Below, piece by piece: positions 1 through 13,017 of a DNA stretch of 64,000 bases. Every line of letters begins with the position of its first letter. Position 1 is the first letter of the stretch. The position numbers and the translations under genes were made by a program. The stretch comes from Pelodera strongyloides (lineage: Eukaryota > Nematoda > Chromadorea > Rhabditida > Rhabditidae). The stretch spans positions 372,001 through 436,000 of the forward strand of contig JAANDG010000047.1 of assembly GCA_036852015.1 (NCBI GenBank). The letters are read 5' to 3'. The notes under the pieces are model-generated. The model saw only the letters and a program-made list of their open reading frames with translations. It did no database searches and was not told the origin of the DNA.

Positions 1-526
1 TAATTAGAACGAAACCACCATCCGAACTAGCATATTGCATACATTTGGATGGCGGTCTTGAGCTCGTAGCCATACCGATTGGAATGTTAGGAATTTTGAA
101 AATCGAAGCGTATCATAAATATATACAATTTTGGGAAACATAACATAAATTTGGATGGTGGTTTTGAGCTTTTCCCGACAAGTTTTATGCCCTGTTTATA
201 ATTAGTTGCTGTGATTACAATCATGCTCTAATTGTAAGAGTATTATGAGTGTGTTTACTTACAACTTCCAAATAAAGGTAACCACGTTGAGGGGAATGCC
301 ATGTTAGGACATGTCAAAAATTCTAATGTTGATATTGTGAGAATGCTCAAAATTTGCGGATAATTGTTATCAATATCTATTGTTGTGTATTATCTCTCTT
401 CTGAAACATGTCGTTGTTAGACGTTTTTTTTTGCCTTATACCTTAGTATGTGAACTGGTCCTGTCGCTAAGCGTAAGTGGACCACCCACATTTACACAAA
501 GCAATTAAACACTAATTCTTGTTCAG
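1..526. other. Intronic or upstream sequence with a decayed inverted repeat
   Basis: No exon is visible before the acceptor at 525-526. Positions about 9-175 hold words of the type ACCACCATCC and GGATGGTGGTTTTGAGC in both orientations, which looks like an old short inverted-repeat element. The first recognisable exon starts at 527 in mid-codon-chain, so this is most likely an intron of the BRCT gene. Confidence 0.5.
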
Positions 527-3500
527 GGTTGTCGTCTGTTTGTTGTCGGTGCTGCTCCCGCATCAGAATTACGGTGGAAACGTCTGTTGAATTGTCTCGG
601 AGCAACCCGAATTGGACACATTTCGGCGACAACCATTGTGATTGTAGTACGAATGAGAAGTGAGTTCCATGCTCTTTTTCTATTTTTTTTTCATAGAATA
701 TGTCGATTGTTACGTTGTTTTTGTACGGGTGTACGGGACGTGGATGTGTTTAAGTACGGTTGTCATTTTGTGCATTGTACATAATATTTCGAGACTTTTG
801 TTTATCGGCTGTGTATTAACGATTACCGGTGTTTGTAGGCACCGAAGACGAGCAAACTATTAAGAAAGCTGAAGACTTGGGAGCGATAGTTGTTACAGCT
901 TCATGGGTGATTTCGTGCCTCAAGGATGGAGAGTTTGTGCCAACTGATGGTTAGTTATATTTGAGATGGTGAAGTGTATGTAAATCATTATTAACAACCT
1001 ACCAACAAATGAACCTTCAAATGAGTATAACTGTGTTTGGGACATAAATATTAAGTACATTTCCATTTTGCACCGTATGGAATTTAATCGTGTTTATTAA
1101 CAATCTTTTAAATTTAGTGTCTATCAGCCCAAGTTCGTAGCTTGTTACAACTGTCCTACAGTTTTCCTGTTATTGCAGGTTTCAAGTGGAGCTCTCTGGT
1201 TGAGAAAGTGCAGTCTGAAATGGAGAATGAGGTGCCAAGAGCAAGTCAGAGTGTATGTACGACGAGTGCTATCACAGGTAAGATTGGTAGAATTGCATAT
1301 GTTTCATTGGTGATATTTGTTTGTATGATGACGGTGTAATAGTAATAAACACGGGTAGAATTAGAATTTCAAGATTTCTTTGGTGATACTTGATTGTATT
1401 ATGAAGGTGGTTCCGGGATCCTTTTTGAATTGATCGGCACCGTTCAAACATTGTTCTGTGTCTTGCTTGGGGCTTGGCCACTTTGTGGTTATAGTTTATA
1501 GTTTTCGAAATCGGTGACAATGTCCCTTTGAAGGTTTATTTCGATGGTCGACTTCCTTTACTTTCAGGCGTTTCTCCAGGTTCCCGATTAGTTTCACATG
1601 AAATTACTGATTCGATGCCGGCCGACGAAAAGTGCCGAACCGAGAGTTCACTTCGGGTAAGTACTTTTATTGGTTAGGTAAAGCGAAATACCGGCCAGTT
1701 TTTGAAACACATTGACTTCACCAGCATTCTTATGCAGCTTATGAAAATTGAAAATGAACATAAATTAGAATAAAAAATAGAGCTAAATTCGAGTAAATTA
1801 GCATAAATACGTAAGAATTCAGTTGTCCAGGATGAGTTCCAAAAACTGGCCGGTATTTCGCTTTAAATTTTTCTTATGTTATAGCCAAATTGGGTGAACT
1901 AATTGTCTAAGAAAAATAACAAAAGGATGGAGAATTTTCAATTACAGTTCCCTTTTTTTGTAGAGTAGTATGGCTGGTGGAACTCAGTCGGTGCTCCGGG
2001 GTGTCAAGTTTCGTATTCATTCGGATGGAATGACAGAGGAAGAACTGGGAGAGTGGAGGGAAGAAATCACTCAGGCTGGAGGTACGGTAGTTTTTGGGGT
2101 CTACGTAGAATGGAGATTACGGTAACTTTGGGTGATAAGGTTAGTTTAGATTGTACTCTGCAATGCATACTAAAGAATATAAGACTGTGAGGGTGAGGTG
2201 CACGTCAGAAAGTGGAATGTGGAATCAGAAGCTTTGTGTTGATATGAAGAGGCATTTTTTGAAGTAGTCTAGGATGTTATGGACAGTATACTACCCCATT
2301 TGTATGTATAGGTGTGCTTACAGAGTATGACTTACAATCAGTCTTTGTGGATCAATTGTATTCCTTTAGTGAACCTTTAGTGAACTGAACGTTGCATTTG
2401 ACTAGACTATTATTTTTATAGGAGAAGTTGTGTCTGACATGGGCGCGGCAGCCCGTTTCCTTGTGTGTCCTCTTGTGGAATTCGGCAACCTTCCCAATTG
2501 TTCGACGGCCAACGTCGACGATATTGTTAGCCCGGTCTGGTTGGTGGGTATTTGGTTTAGTTGATGTGTAGTGGTCTTTCCCATAAAATATTTCTTAGAA
2601 CTTTATACCTCATTGATACACTATCCCTAAGCTGGAAGATTCCAGTGTTTCATATTAACGTTAAATTGGGCGCATCTAGAACCATGCTGCAATGAAGATC
2701 ATAATAATGAAGGGAACGTTATTATGATCTTCGTTGTAAGTAGTTTAAAGTTTAAATTGAAAGGAGGAAGTAGTTTCCCTTTAGCATCGAGATGGAACAT
2801 ATTTATAAATTAATTTTTTTTGCAGTACGATTGTATATCGCAAGGAGTGTTATTACCTCCGAGAACAAATCCTCTCTATCGTCCTGTGCCGGCTTGTCAA
2901 GGCAGTATGATTTTTAAGGTGATTATTTTTTCAATCTTTCCTGAGGCCATATTCACCACTCAATTCCCCGTGGGGATTCCCCCCCCCCCTTTTTTTCTCT
3001 GCTCGTCTCGTATTAGAATGCTATTTTCTGTCCCCAGGGAATATTTCCCCGAGGGAATCGTAGTGGTGAATAGGGACTCAGAGGTTTTTCCCCCGCTAGA
3101 AGATCGACAGTTTTTATTAGAAGAATATCGATTAGAATTCTTATTGATTTGACTGAAATGTGAGTGCTACTTATGGCTTCCATGGTTTCAGCTTTTAGGT
3201 TTTCAGGGCTCTCATGGGTTCACCTCTCCGGTTTTACTCTCTCAGAACCTGATTGTTTTGAGTTTCCATATTTATTCATTTTGTACTTTTAGGGATGTGT
3301 TCTATCGTTCATCTCTGTGCCAACTTCAATGCGTGAACCACTTTCCGAATTAATTACGCAGTTTGGAGGATCAGTTCAGAATGAGATCTGCAGGAGGGAT
3401 ATGGTAGGAGTTTCATTGGTTTGGTGTCCAATCTAGGGGAGCTTTTAAGGTTTACTCGGCGTGGGGGCCATTTGGCACTTATCTCAGGCGTTAGAGTGTA

Positions 3501-6500
3501 TTTTACGTATTGTGTATAGTTTTGCGTAGCATAGTCCACACATGACATTAGAGCGGGAGCCTTTTCGTTTTCCGTCGCGGCCGTCTGAGTTCAGCACAAA
3601 AAGAAGCTTATGTTAGTGTGCCTAATTATAAGTACTTTTATAGAGATAAAAGGAAAAAAATATAATAGTAATATATAAGTGCAATAGGTAAAAAGAAGTA
3701 GTATGGCCCATACCAGAGTATGGGACCCAACACCAGAGAAGGGATAATTGTATTCTTTCTAGAATGGTAAGCGAAAGAGCACCCATCTGGTGGCAGCCAA
3801 GGACGACTCTCGGTGTTCGTGTGCCCGTGACTGGGGAGTGCAGGTGGTGGATGCGAGTTGGGTGATTGAATGCGTGGTCAATGACAGTAAGATGGCAGAG
3901 GAGATGTTCCCGATGAAGGTGAGCAATTAAGGGTTTTGGGCGATTGTTTCTGTCTAGTTTGTAACTCTAAACTTAGTGGGTTGGCAGTAGGACTGAGCAG
4001 TGTGCTCTTGATTCATGATTCAGCTGATTCATAGTAGGGTGAATTTTATAACGTGTCATTTACCTTCCCAATTAGTCGGATGGTTATTTGTTATCTGCTA
4101 AATCAGGTGTTAATGTTGGTCGACGTTAGTTTTATTCTATTATGTTGCTGTGCGTACGCGTTCTGTTTTGTTTCGCTATTGTATACTGTTTCGTATTCTG
4201 ATGAGTTCGGGTTGTTCAGACATGGTTAGTGACGAGCGGCCATCCCTCCCTCACGGTATTCACCCCTATGTTGATATGTTTGGTGTGCAGCGTATTCTGA
4301 TGAGTTCGGGCTGTTCAGTGATGGTTAATGAACAAACCAATTGTGTGGGCATGCAGTTTCTTATCCAAATAGTGTACCTGCTTCAGGGTGGCTTATTTGA
4401 AAGCTACGAGGGTCGCTCGGACGACATCTGGAACATGGCGGAGAGAGGGCGAGAATATGATGTCGGAACCCCTTCTGCGGCTGGAATATCTGAAAATAGA
4501 CAAGATGAAGAGGTATCTGGGTTCTAGATTGTGCACTCCAGTTGTAATTAAAGCTATGTGACAGCCGGTTTTTGAAACCTGTGTTGAATATCTGCTTGCC
4601 ATGAATGTATAATATGCAAATGCGTATGATTAGAGTAAAAAATTTCCAACCAATTCGACCTCGCTCACGTAATACACGGGAGTGAGTTTTCCAAACAACA
4701 TTTCAGAAAAATGTAGTGGTTCTGAAAAGCACAATGTTTCTTCACTGATGTATAAATGCTTGGTTTTTGCTTCCAGTTTAATAAAGATTTACCTTTTTCA
4801 GCTCGTAAATATGTCTGTTGCTGTTGCCGAAGATGTACCGGAACGTGTGCAGATGTATCCCCTAAGTTCAAGCACTCCGATAAATCCAGCAGTAAAGGTT
4901 TGTTTGGTGTCATGTAATACATTTTTAAAGTAATGTTTAGTTAACAATACAAATGTATGTATGCATGAAGTCCTATGCCACAACGGCATCGTAGTACAAG
5001 TTTTGACAATTATATCTACATCTATTCATACGCATGCAATTTGTGTAATTCTATTTCAGCGTCTGCGATCGCAGCACGCACTCCCGAGTACTCCAGACAC
5101 CCCAGAGTCGCCGATGCAAGTTGATACGCCATCAAAGTGAGATATTTATTTATATTTATTGTATTAGAATTGCACTTTTGACATTTCGAAACTTGAGATA
5201 GGATGACCGTGACCCATTTTTTTCGGGCACGGGTTCGAGCAGAGGCCACGTTAGGGGGTCACGAGCAGAGGTCACTTTACCTTAACATAGCTAGCTTTGA
5301 TGAATTTCATTTTCACCGCCAACGAGTTGCATGAAATGATGAAATAGTTTGTGTTACAGATTCCTCAACCCTGATGTGGTCTACCATCCCAAGTTCAAGT
5401 TGAAAGGACTTACGCAGCTCATCGATAATCAGCCGAGTCCGTCGTCACAGCAGAACACTTCTGATGATTCACTGGTGATCTTTTCGTGTTGATTATCTAA
5501 TTGTTGTTCATTCGTGCATGAATTGGCAATTGATAGCTTGTAGATTCATAAGTTTCATTGTTTGTCGGGTATTTAATGAAGGAATAACAGAACAGAACAG
5601 AACATAACATTTATTACGAACGTAAAATGTCGCACAAGATTTGTCAAGGCAATACCACAATCACAATGAATAACTATGAAACGTGAAAATGCAAATCTGA
5701 ATAGCTACGAGCATAAAAAATATGGCATACTGTAACCGGCCATATCCCTGGCGCGGAAGCGAACTAACTGAACCGAAGAATGGAGGGCCCGCTAGCCGGA
5801 CCGTGCAGGCAAGGGCCCTCTACTGGGTCTGGGAATAGCATGAGTCTTGCCTGTTCGTTTTGTAAGCAAAGCAATCTTTTAGTCTGTGTCGGCGGTCGGA
5901 CGTATCCTGAACCAGGCAGTGGAGAATACGGGCAAGATGGCGCTGAATACACCGAAGGGGCATGCATTCACAACTGGGGTGAGAATTTGATTTTTACTCT
6001 GGCCCTCAGGCGCGCAGCGCGTATTATGCGAGCCGCGTCCGCGGGAAAAGATTACAAGTTTGCATCGAAAAATTCGAGGCGCAGAGAAACCCATTTTCTG
6101 CGCCTCCGACTTTCCCATCCCCATGTTAAAAAGCAATCTCCTTTCCGCGGACGCGGTTTTGCGCGCTGCGCGTCTGAGAACGTAGCTGTGTGACATCGAT
6201 GTTCCATTTTGATGTGAGAGTGAGACTCATGTTCAGGTCTTATTAATGACAAATAACCAGACCACCTTTTTTGTAGAGTCCGGCGTTGCTGCCTGATGAG
6301 GATGGGCAACCTGGACAACCTGGAGGAACGTCTGCAACTCCGCGAACAACAAGGAGGCGAAGTAAGGACATTTATTTATTTGTTTTCTCTTTAGTATTAT
6401 TTCCCTATGTTGACATGTGTTTACGAAATTCGCTTAGAAAGAGTGCACCATCTTGAGAAAAGATTTGCTTTATTATTGGAAGTTTGGAAGAATTCCCGTT

Positions 6501-9500
6501 TTACATCGTTCTAACTCTTGCAGGCAACCTTGCCACACAAGAAGATGCTCGGCAAGCGTTGGCACGTGGTGTGGACTTGGTGCCGCCCCCTAGGAAGAAC
6601 AAGAACCCTGCTGAACCTGTTGTCGGGGACAAGGACAAGTTGAGAAGAGAGTTGGCGAGACAAATCCAGGAGCGGCTCGATAGACACGGTGAGATTTCGT
6701 GGGATAGTGTGTACTTTGTAGTTTGTTGCTGTAGTTTGTAGTTTGTGAAGTCTATTGGTAGTGAATGATTTGGTGTTTTATGCGTACCGCTATTGGCGAA
6801 GGTGGCGTTCAAACTGTGTCTGAAGTTTTTTTGTGTTTTGGAGCATAGTCCCACAGTTCCCACTTGTAAAACCCTTTGTTCGGTGGTCGATTATGATGAC
6901 TTACTCTGATTGGTGTTACAGAGGAAGTGATCAAATCAGATGTCTCGCAAACGACTACCTCATCCACAACCACTAATGGACGGAAGCGGAACAGAAGTTA
7001 TGTTAGTGATAGAAATGAACCTCACGTGAAGAGGGCGTCAAAGGAAAACGCGGAAGGACGCCCGTGCACAGCGCCCCAGAACGAGCAGCCTATAATTGAG
7101 TGGAATACAGAGTAGGATTCTGATTTTATGTGTGTATTTTTTTGTTTATGAAAATGAGAGTGATTATTGATTGATTATGATGGATGATGGATGTAACGGT
7201 GTCTTATTGCTATACAAATAAACTAGTCCTATCTACTATGGGTCTAACCTTGTCTTTTTCCGTTTATTGTGAGAATATCTATGATTTATTATTATGTGAT
7301 CGATATTTCAGCGCTACTGGATCGCAACCGATTGCCCTTGAGAATGCATTCGGTGATAGTGTTCTTGAAGTGACGGCCACGGGAAGGACGCCTGTGCATG
7401 TGGTAAGCTTTTCGGTAGTTTAGTTCGCAGGGGAAAGTACTACTGGTGCTTTTGATCCTGCCATTGATACATTGTAACTATGTAATTGCATCTCATAGCT
7501 GAATCAAATCACTTTGTTGGTGTGTCAATTTCGGATGTTTCGGAGAGTTTAAGAGCAATACTTCGGAGTCATATGCAGAACTTGTAGAATTCTCGAGGTT
7601 CTCCAATGTCCAAAGTGTCACTACTCTAGCCCTCTGAAGGTCTGAAGCATTGATTGAATTATTTACAGATTTATCATTTCAGGTTAGAGAGCGCCGCTCG
7701 GTAACCACTGTCCTCACAGAGAATGTGGTGAAAGATGAAGAACGGGCTGCTAATAAGGTACATTGAATCTCACTAACTTTATAATAAAGTGGTGTTCTGT
7801 ACCAAGTCATTAGAGCGATATAACGACCAGTTTGAAACGTATTCAGATGTAGGGTATGCAAATTACGGCACAACTACTGCACGATTATTAGACCAATTTG
7901 CATACAACATATGGGACATGCACCAAATACGTTTCAAATACTGGTCTTTTGTTCGCTTTAACAGGAGCATATCGCTACACACACGATTACTCTAAGAAGC
8001 GCAGTTTAGACTGGTCTCATGGCAAGTTCGTCTCGTGTCCCCAATGCTGAACCAATGAGAGCACCGCAACCACCACCACCTCCGAGTAGACTGCGACAAC
8101 CGGCGGCACGCGCTGCTATATACGAGAAACCGGCTTCTGGCAAAAGCCGCGTGAGCGAGACGCGGGAGGTGGCTAGGCAGTTAGTTCAGGTAAGATATTT
8201 GTCTGGAACTCCAGTAACAGTGACACTTTTGTATGTATGTAAAGAATGCTTATTTCCACAAAGACCGTGATCTGAGAGTGCAGAATTTTTAAAGAAATGT
8301 TTATGAAGAAAATCAGCACATTTCTACGTGTAGAGATTAAGAGGTGTAATTATATTGTGCCCGCATGTGTTTCCAGTTTCTTATTATGTTATTGAAACTC
8401 ATTGACTTTACCTTTCTTTCATTTTAGGACGCCCGTCCTGCAAGTCCTGTTCCTACACCGAAAGTGTTCGCTTTTACATCGATTACGGATGTTGACGTGA
8501 GTTGTTTAACTTGCGTGTATTCCTTTTCTGACGTCGAAATTACGGATGTTGACGTGAGTTGTTTAACTTGCGTGTATTCCTTTTCTGACTTCGAAATTAC
8601 GGATGTTGACGTGAGTTGTTTAACTTGCGTGTATTCCTTTTCTGACTTCGAAATTACGGATGTTGACGTGAGTTGTTTAACTTGCGTGTATTCCTTTTCT
8701 GACGTCGAATCTTGGTTCGAAGCTTATTTTCGTGTTAAGGTTATGACCATTAAAAGGACGAAAATATCAACCTTTTTCATTTTGATCAAGAAATGTTTTG
8801 AACAATTTATTGGAAAACTTTGCGGATTGGGTCTTATTTTATTGATTTTCGATTGTTTCAGCTACTCGCTCAGTTGAAGGGGATTGTGGTGGAGTTGGGC
8901 GGTGTATTAACCGGCGTCGACCTCCTTCAGTTGAATCATGAGTCTACTCATTTGGTTAGCGGTGAGCTTTTTTGAGTTTTTCTTTTCCCTCATTGCTCGT
9001 TGTTTCGTTGTTTCGTATGATAATTAGTTTTTGGTTTTGGATTACGATAGGTATACTGTAGTCTCAGTCTCATGTTTGAAGTGCGCAAAATACACGGGCA
9101 TACTCTTTGTTTCGTGTGAGATGAGAATTAGTTTTTTTTTAGCAAATAAGTGTTTGGACCCTTGTTAGTAGGAACTGTTGTGAAGCGGTTCGTCTTAGGG
9201 TATCCTTCTGATTGCATATGTGTTGATGTATGTATCAATAGACTATTCACAAAGTAATGACATAAATCGTATCCTTGCGGCCTGATTCCATCTTCCACCT
9301 ATTGATTGATATGCCATGTTCTTTGCAGGCCGCCTGGTTCGTAACGAAAAGATACTCTGTTCTCTAGCGAAGGGATTGTGGATCTTGGGAATTGATTATA
9401 TTACCGATTCGGCGAAATGCGGACATTGGCTACCGGTATGCTTTTCTTGTTTTTTTTTTCGGAATGGGCACTGGTGCAGGGCTGTTATGTGGCCAATTTT

Positions 9501-11798
9501 CTTTTGCGTCTCATTTTTTGCTTTGTTTAGAGAAATGTTTCGTAGACTCGATAAAAGAGCGCATTGCGTCCTTGTAGGGGTTTTTACAGCATCTTTAAAG
9601 GATCGCAGTCACTCCAAAAATCATCATTTTGCTTCGAGTTTACTTGAATTTAGTAAAGAATAAAGAAAAATGCTTTACCAAAACCGAATAATTTGAATTC
9701 CAACTCAGGGGCTGAACAAGTAGAAAAGTAGTTCTACTTAACTACCGCGGGATTATGAAACGTGTAGTGATATGCCTGCAGACCCTTGCAGTATATGTAA
9801 AGATATAATATGCAGATATTTGCCGAAATAATTAGCATACTCCTGATCGGGAAGCAGCTGTATGAACACGTTTCGTGATCCTGCGGTAGTTAAGTAGAAC
9901 TACTTTTCGGTTTTGGGAAAGTATTTATCTCTATTCTTTACTAAATGCAAGTAAACTCGAAGAAAAACGACGATTTTGTAGTGACTGCGATCCTTTAAGT
10001 GTTCGAACGATGATAGATGTAACAATAATTGGCGCTATGCTAGTAGCCTGTGCCGAAATACTTGGCCCATTATTTCCAGCAATTGTTTTAGGAATCAGAT
10101 TATGAGTGGGTGAAAAAATTCGAGCAAAATGCACATGGCGGAGAGCGGGAGAAGGCAATTGCGACATGTGCATCGTGGTGTGTTTTTCTTTGTTTTCTTT
10201 TTTCTTTTAGTTTTGGTCTTTTAGTCTTTTCTACGTAATTGTAAGTTGTACTGGTTACTCCGAAGCATTAGTTCACATTGTTAGCACATGGCTCCACCGT
10301 CGGGCGATTGTGTAGTGGAACATTAGTTAAAAAATATTAAACATTTACTAACAGATATAATCAATTATATAATTTTTCAATCATTGTACGTTACTGTAAC
10401 TTTTTGAATTAGTTAAATTACAATGTTGATTGTCAAATGTCGAGGAAACATGTCTAGAAAAGTATAATGTTTATCTAGGTGGCGTGAAACATTGTCATTG
10501 GAAAGAGCGAAGAGACCCGGTGTAAAGGTTGGTTGGCGTTTTGTTCTGAGGTGCTAGTACTAGAGATTAGATAAAAATGTAGATTGAGCATGCATATGCA
10601 ATTTGACATGGGAAAGTGGATCATTGTCTAAACGAAGGTTTCACAGAGAGGAGATATGTGTGCTATTGTGCGGTTGTTTTCAGTGATGTATAATCTTATT
10701 ATATAAAGGAGAAGAGTTTGTTTATGACTTTGTCACGGACTTTGTTTATGATTTTGTTTTTATGTGCACAACGAAATCCGTTCATAAAGAAAATTTCCTG
10801 TTCAATCGAAGAGCATACAAAACTTTGCTCGCCGGCGAGTCTCGAACCCACAGCAGCACACAACCTCTCGATTCATAGTCCAACGCTCTACCTGCTGAGC
10901 TATGCTAGCTTATCGTAAGGATAGCCCTCTGCTGTACATAGCACCTTCAATGGCAAATTTGCATTCTACAATTTGTCGAATGGTGATCCAGACTCATACA
11001 TTATACGTTTCCACAATCATAAATGACTTTGTAAACGTATGTAAGGGACACACGTTTCACGGAGAAGAGAGAAAGAGGAGATAGAGAGAGAGAGAAAATG
11101 CGTGACGTGAAAAAGAGGTAAGGAGAGAAATAGAAGTATCGTTTAAACGATAGAGAGAAGATTCAGAGACAGGGAGAGAGAGAGAGCAGAGAGAAGAGGA
11201 GAGTCCCGAGAGAGAAAGAGTAGGAATAGGAGTGGGAAGGTACGTACTAGCGGGAGAGCAGATGAAAAAGAGAACGAGGGTGTAGCGAGCGACAGATACA
11301 GTAAGCAAGCAATATAATTAGTCTTGCAATTAGAGGAGACATAGGGTCATACCTACAGAAGACAAATGTGAACGAGCGTGAGAAGAGAGGCACGAAGGGA
11401 AGCGAAGCAGAGGCCGAAAGAGAGCGCGAGAGAGTGAGAAAGAATGAGAAGGAGGAGAGAGAGAGGCTTACAATTAGAGAGAAATAGTAGGAATAGCGAG
11501 TTAAGTTATCTTTTTCCCTTTGTAGAAATTCCTTTTTAAATAGGGTAACAATCCGCCGAAGGCCTATTCCTCCAGCCGGAGAAGAGCCCGTAGGGCCCTT
11601 CGAACGGCTGGTTACTCATATTTGGATATAGCGCCATGTTCCAAGTTTTGCTTTAGTATTTTCCTTTTTCCTTTTTCTTGTCTACAAGGGTACTGTATAC
11701 TGTTTCTTTTAGCTTGGCGCCTTTTCTGGTTGGAGAATGGTGATGTACACTAAAAAGACGAAGAGCGACTCCTTGTGGTGAGATTTTGTTTGTTCGAG

Positions 11799-11864
<66 letters not shown>

Positions 11865-13017
11865 CGTGTGTGTGGGTGTGTCTGTGTGTGTGATCGTGAT
11901 CCATACGGCCGGTGGTGTTTAATTCATAATGAATAACTCCGTAATTCGTACGGTGTATGTCTGTGTATCTTTGCCTATTTACACATGTCACTTTCATCCA
12001 TATGGCGATGTCTGTGGTTTTCGGCGCATTACTGTAGTTGTTTAGTGTATATTGTATATCTTGCATGTAAGTTGAATGATATTTGTGTTAGGGTTAGGGG
12101 TTTTTGGCATTAACAGAATGACAACTCAAGTAGCAACGGTGTATCTTTTGCGACAAAATGATAACTCAGGTAGCAACGGTGTATCTTTCACTTTTAAGTC
12201 GCGTTGTGTCCGAATGTGGTGGAGAAGCAATGCAACGGGATGAAGTGGAAGACTTGGCTGCCTTTTCACCAACACATGTTCTGGTGGATAAGCATACCGC
12301 GTGGAATTATGAGGTTAGGAGAAGTCTCAACCTTATCACTCACTCTGTCTCTCTCCTCTCTATCTCTCTCTCATCTCTCTCTCTCCTACTCCCTGACACA
12401 TTTGTCTTTTTTTATCATCCGAAAGTTTTCAAGCGCATCTTAGCCTAATACACGTTGACAAAGAACGATGACTTTTCCTACAGTTTCCTACAACTTTTCT
12501 GTCCTGTCTCGGTTGTAGAGTAATTTTTTTTGTTGTTAGAAATTTCGGATTGTTAGCGAAAATAGTTATCACTATGTTTGAAACTGCTTCGATCATCATC
12601 AACGAGAACGCCTTATACATTTATTAGTGGTTATTTGGAACAAACACCAAAGCAATACTTTGCGCGTGGTATATAAGATGTTCAAGAACTACTGTACCTA
12701 GTTTGGGAAATTTGCTTATGATACACATCTCATGTGTATCCTATCATCCTATTTAAATTGTGCGCCGAAAAGTCCTCGGACACCAAATTCGCGTGGGATA
12801 CTTATGATATGTGCATCGTATGTAAATTTCCCACATTAGCTACAATAGTGCTTTAAATGTATATTCTTTCCAGGAACTGGACTTGTTAGCTTCATTGGGT
12901 GCTCGGATATTCAAGCTCGACTACATCTCCACAATGTTAACGAAAATGGGAAAAGAGGAGGCCAGCGACTACCATCCAGATTATATCGATTGGTTAAGGG
13001 AGAAGAAGACGATTTAA
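527..13017 (+). CDS. TOPBP1: TopBP1/MUS-101-like BRCT-repeat protein (3' part, 976 codons)
   Basis: Scaffold of DNA replication initiation and ATR checkpoint signalling (TopBP1/Dpb11/MUS-101 family); nuclear. Exons: 527-659, 839-949, 1179-1277, 1568-1656, 1964-2081, 2422-2543, 2826-2918, 3293-3403, 3763-3918, 4387-4512, 4802-4897, 5060-5136, 5360-5474, 6277-6361, 6524-6688, 6922-7111, 7312-7402, 7683-7757, 8010-8189, 8428-8496, 8862-8961, 9329-9435, 10092-10177, 10479-10527, 12170-12313, 12874-13017. They sum to 2931 nt with no internal stop. BRCT domains (window numbering) lie at about 1-85 (TASWVISC, W67), 153-255 (SPVWL, W223), 256-345 (DASWVIECV, W325), 755-850 (RNEKILCSLAKGLWILGIDY, W818) and 882-976. 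By order these match TopBP1 BRCT3, 4, 5, 7 and 8. The last domain has LDYISTML where BRCTs usually have a Trp. The middle (345-745) is low-complexity, with a basic GRKRNR stretch near 580 and a Pro run PQPPPPPSR. The 5' end lies outside the window. Exon borders are hand-called; the domain identity is firm. Confidence 0.93.
1681..1863. mobile_element. Family A MITE, copy 1 (intron)
   Basis: Inverted termini AAGCGAAATACCGGCCAG and its mirror ending GGTATTTCGCTT, flanked by TA on both sides. The interior is AT-rich with ACGTAAGAATTCAG. It lies in the intron between BRCT-gene exons 1568-1656 and 1964-2081. The left flank is ggTA rather than TTAA, which helps define TA as the target. Confidence 0.85.
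6003..6180. repeat. GC-rich foldback in BRCT-gene intron
   Basis: The arms at about 6006-6050 and 6141-6176 are inverted copies (GCGCGCAGCGCG... against ...GCGCTGCGCG, and CCGCGTCCGCGGGA against TCCGCGGACGCGG). An inner hairpin at about 6076-6111 (GGCGCAGAGAAACCCATTT / TTTCTGCGCC) sits between them. It is GC-rich in an AT-rich intron (5475-6276). No gene is seen in it. Confidence 0.6.
7813..7958. mobile_element. Family B MITE-like element (intron)
   Basis: It starts GAGCGATATAACGACCAG and ends ACTGGTCTTTTGTTCGCTT, with TA at both edges and GTTTGAAACGT / ACGTTTCAAA inside the ends. It lies about 50 bp upstream of the exon starting at 8010. An acceptor-like TTTAACAG lies just past its right end but gives a stop in the required frame, so the acceptor at 8009 is the one used. 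Confidence 0.65.
8474..8709 (+). repeat. 57-bp minisatellite (4 units) carrying tandem 5' splice sites
   Basis: Four copies of a 57-bp unit containing ATTACGGATGTTGACGTGAG. Each contains the exon end and donor GAC|GTGAGT (GT at 8497, 8554, 8611 and 8668). The unit is exactly 19 codons with no stop in the exon frame, so use of any donor keeps the BRCT reading frame. The first donor gives the standard domain (ITDVD joined to LLAQLKG at 8862). Confidence 0.9.
9598..9995. mobile_element. Foldback element with AAGGATCGCAGTCACT termini
   Basis: About 398 bp, flanked by TA, with inverted arms of about 150 bp (TTACTTGAATTTAGTAAAG, AGTAGTTCTACTTAACTACC and GAAACGTG recur inverted near the right end). 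It lies in the BRCT-gene intron 9436-10091. The termini resemble those of the 14931-15708 element (AAGGAACGCAGTCACG). No transposase frame is present, so it is non-autonomous. Confidence 0.85.
10828..10909 (-). pseudogene. tRNA-like sequence (degenerate)
   Basis: Read on the minus strand it has an A-box-like TAGCTCAGCAGGTAGAGC and a B-box-like GGGTTCGAGACTC with a foldable T arm. The acceptor stem ends do not pair, the anticodon stem has a mismatch, and the loop CTATGAA would give anticodon ATG. A tRNA pseudogene or SINE remnant is more likely than a working tRNA. It lies inside the BRCT-gene intron 10528-12169. Confidence 0.5.
11057..11480. repeat. GA-rich low-complexity tract
   Basis: Purine-rich imperfect GA/GAGA repeats inside the long BRCT-gene intron 10528-12169. 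No coding sequence. Confidence 0.85.
11799..11892. repeat. (TG)n microsatellite
   Basis: A nearly uninterrupted TG run of about 90 bp in the same intron. Confidence 0.95.
12125..12190 (+). repeat. Short direct duplication of an exon acceptor region
   Basis: TAGCAACGGTGTATCTTT occurs at 12131 and again at 12171, each preceded by AACTCA(A/G)G. The second copy carries the CAG used for the exon starting at 12170; the first has CAAG. This looks like a 40-bp tandem duplication across the splice junction. Confidence 0.7.

Noticed and set aside
4150..4386. Duplicate GTATTCTGATGAGTTCGGGTTGTTC words that extend an open frame into the exon at 4387
   Set aside because: Upstream part is an intron with an internal direct repeat; the CTTCAG acceptor at 4386 gives correct phase from the preceding exon.
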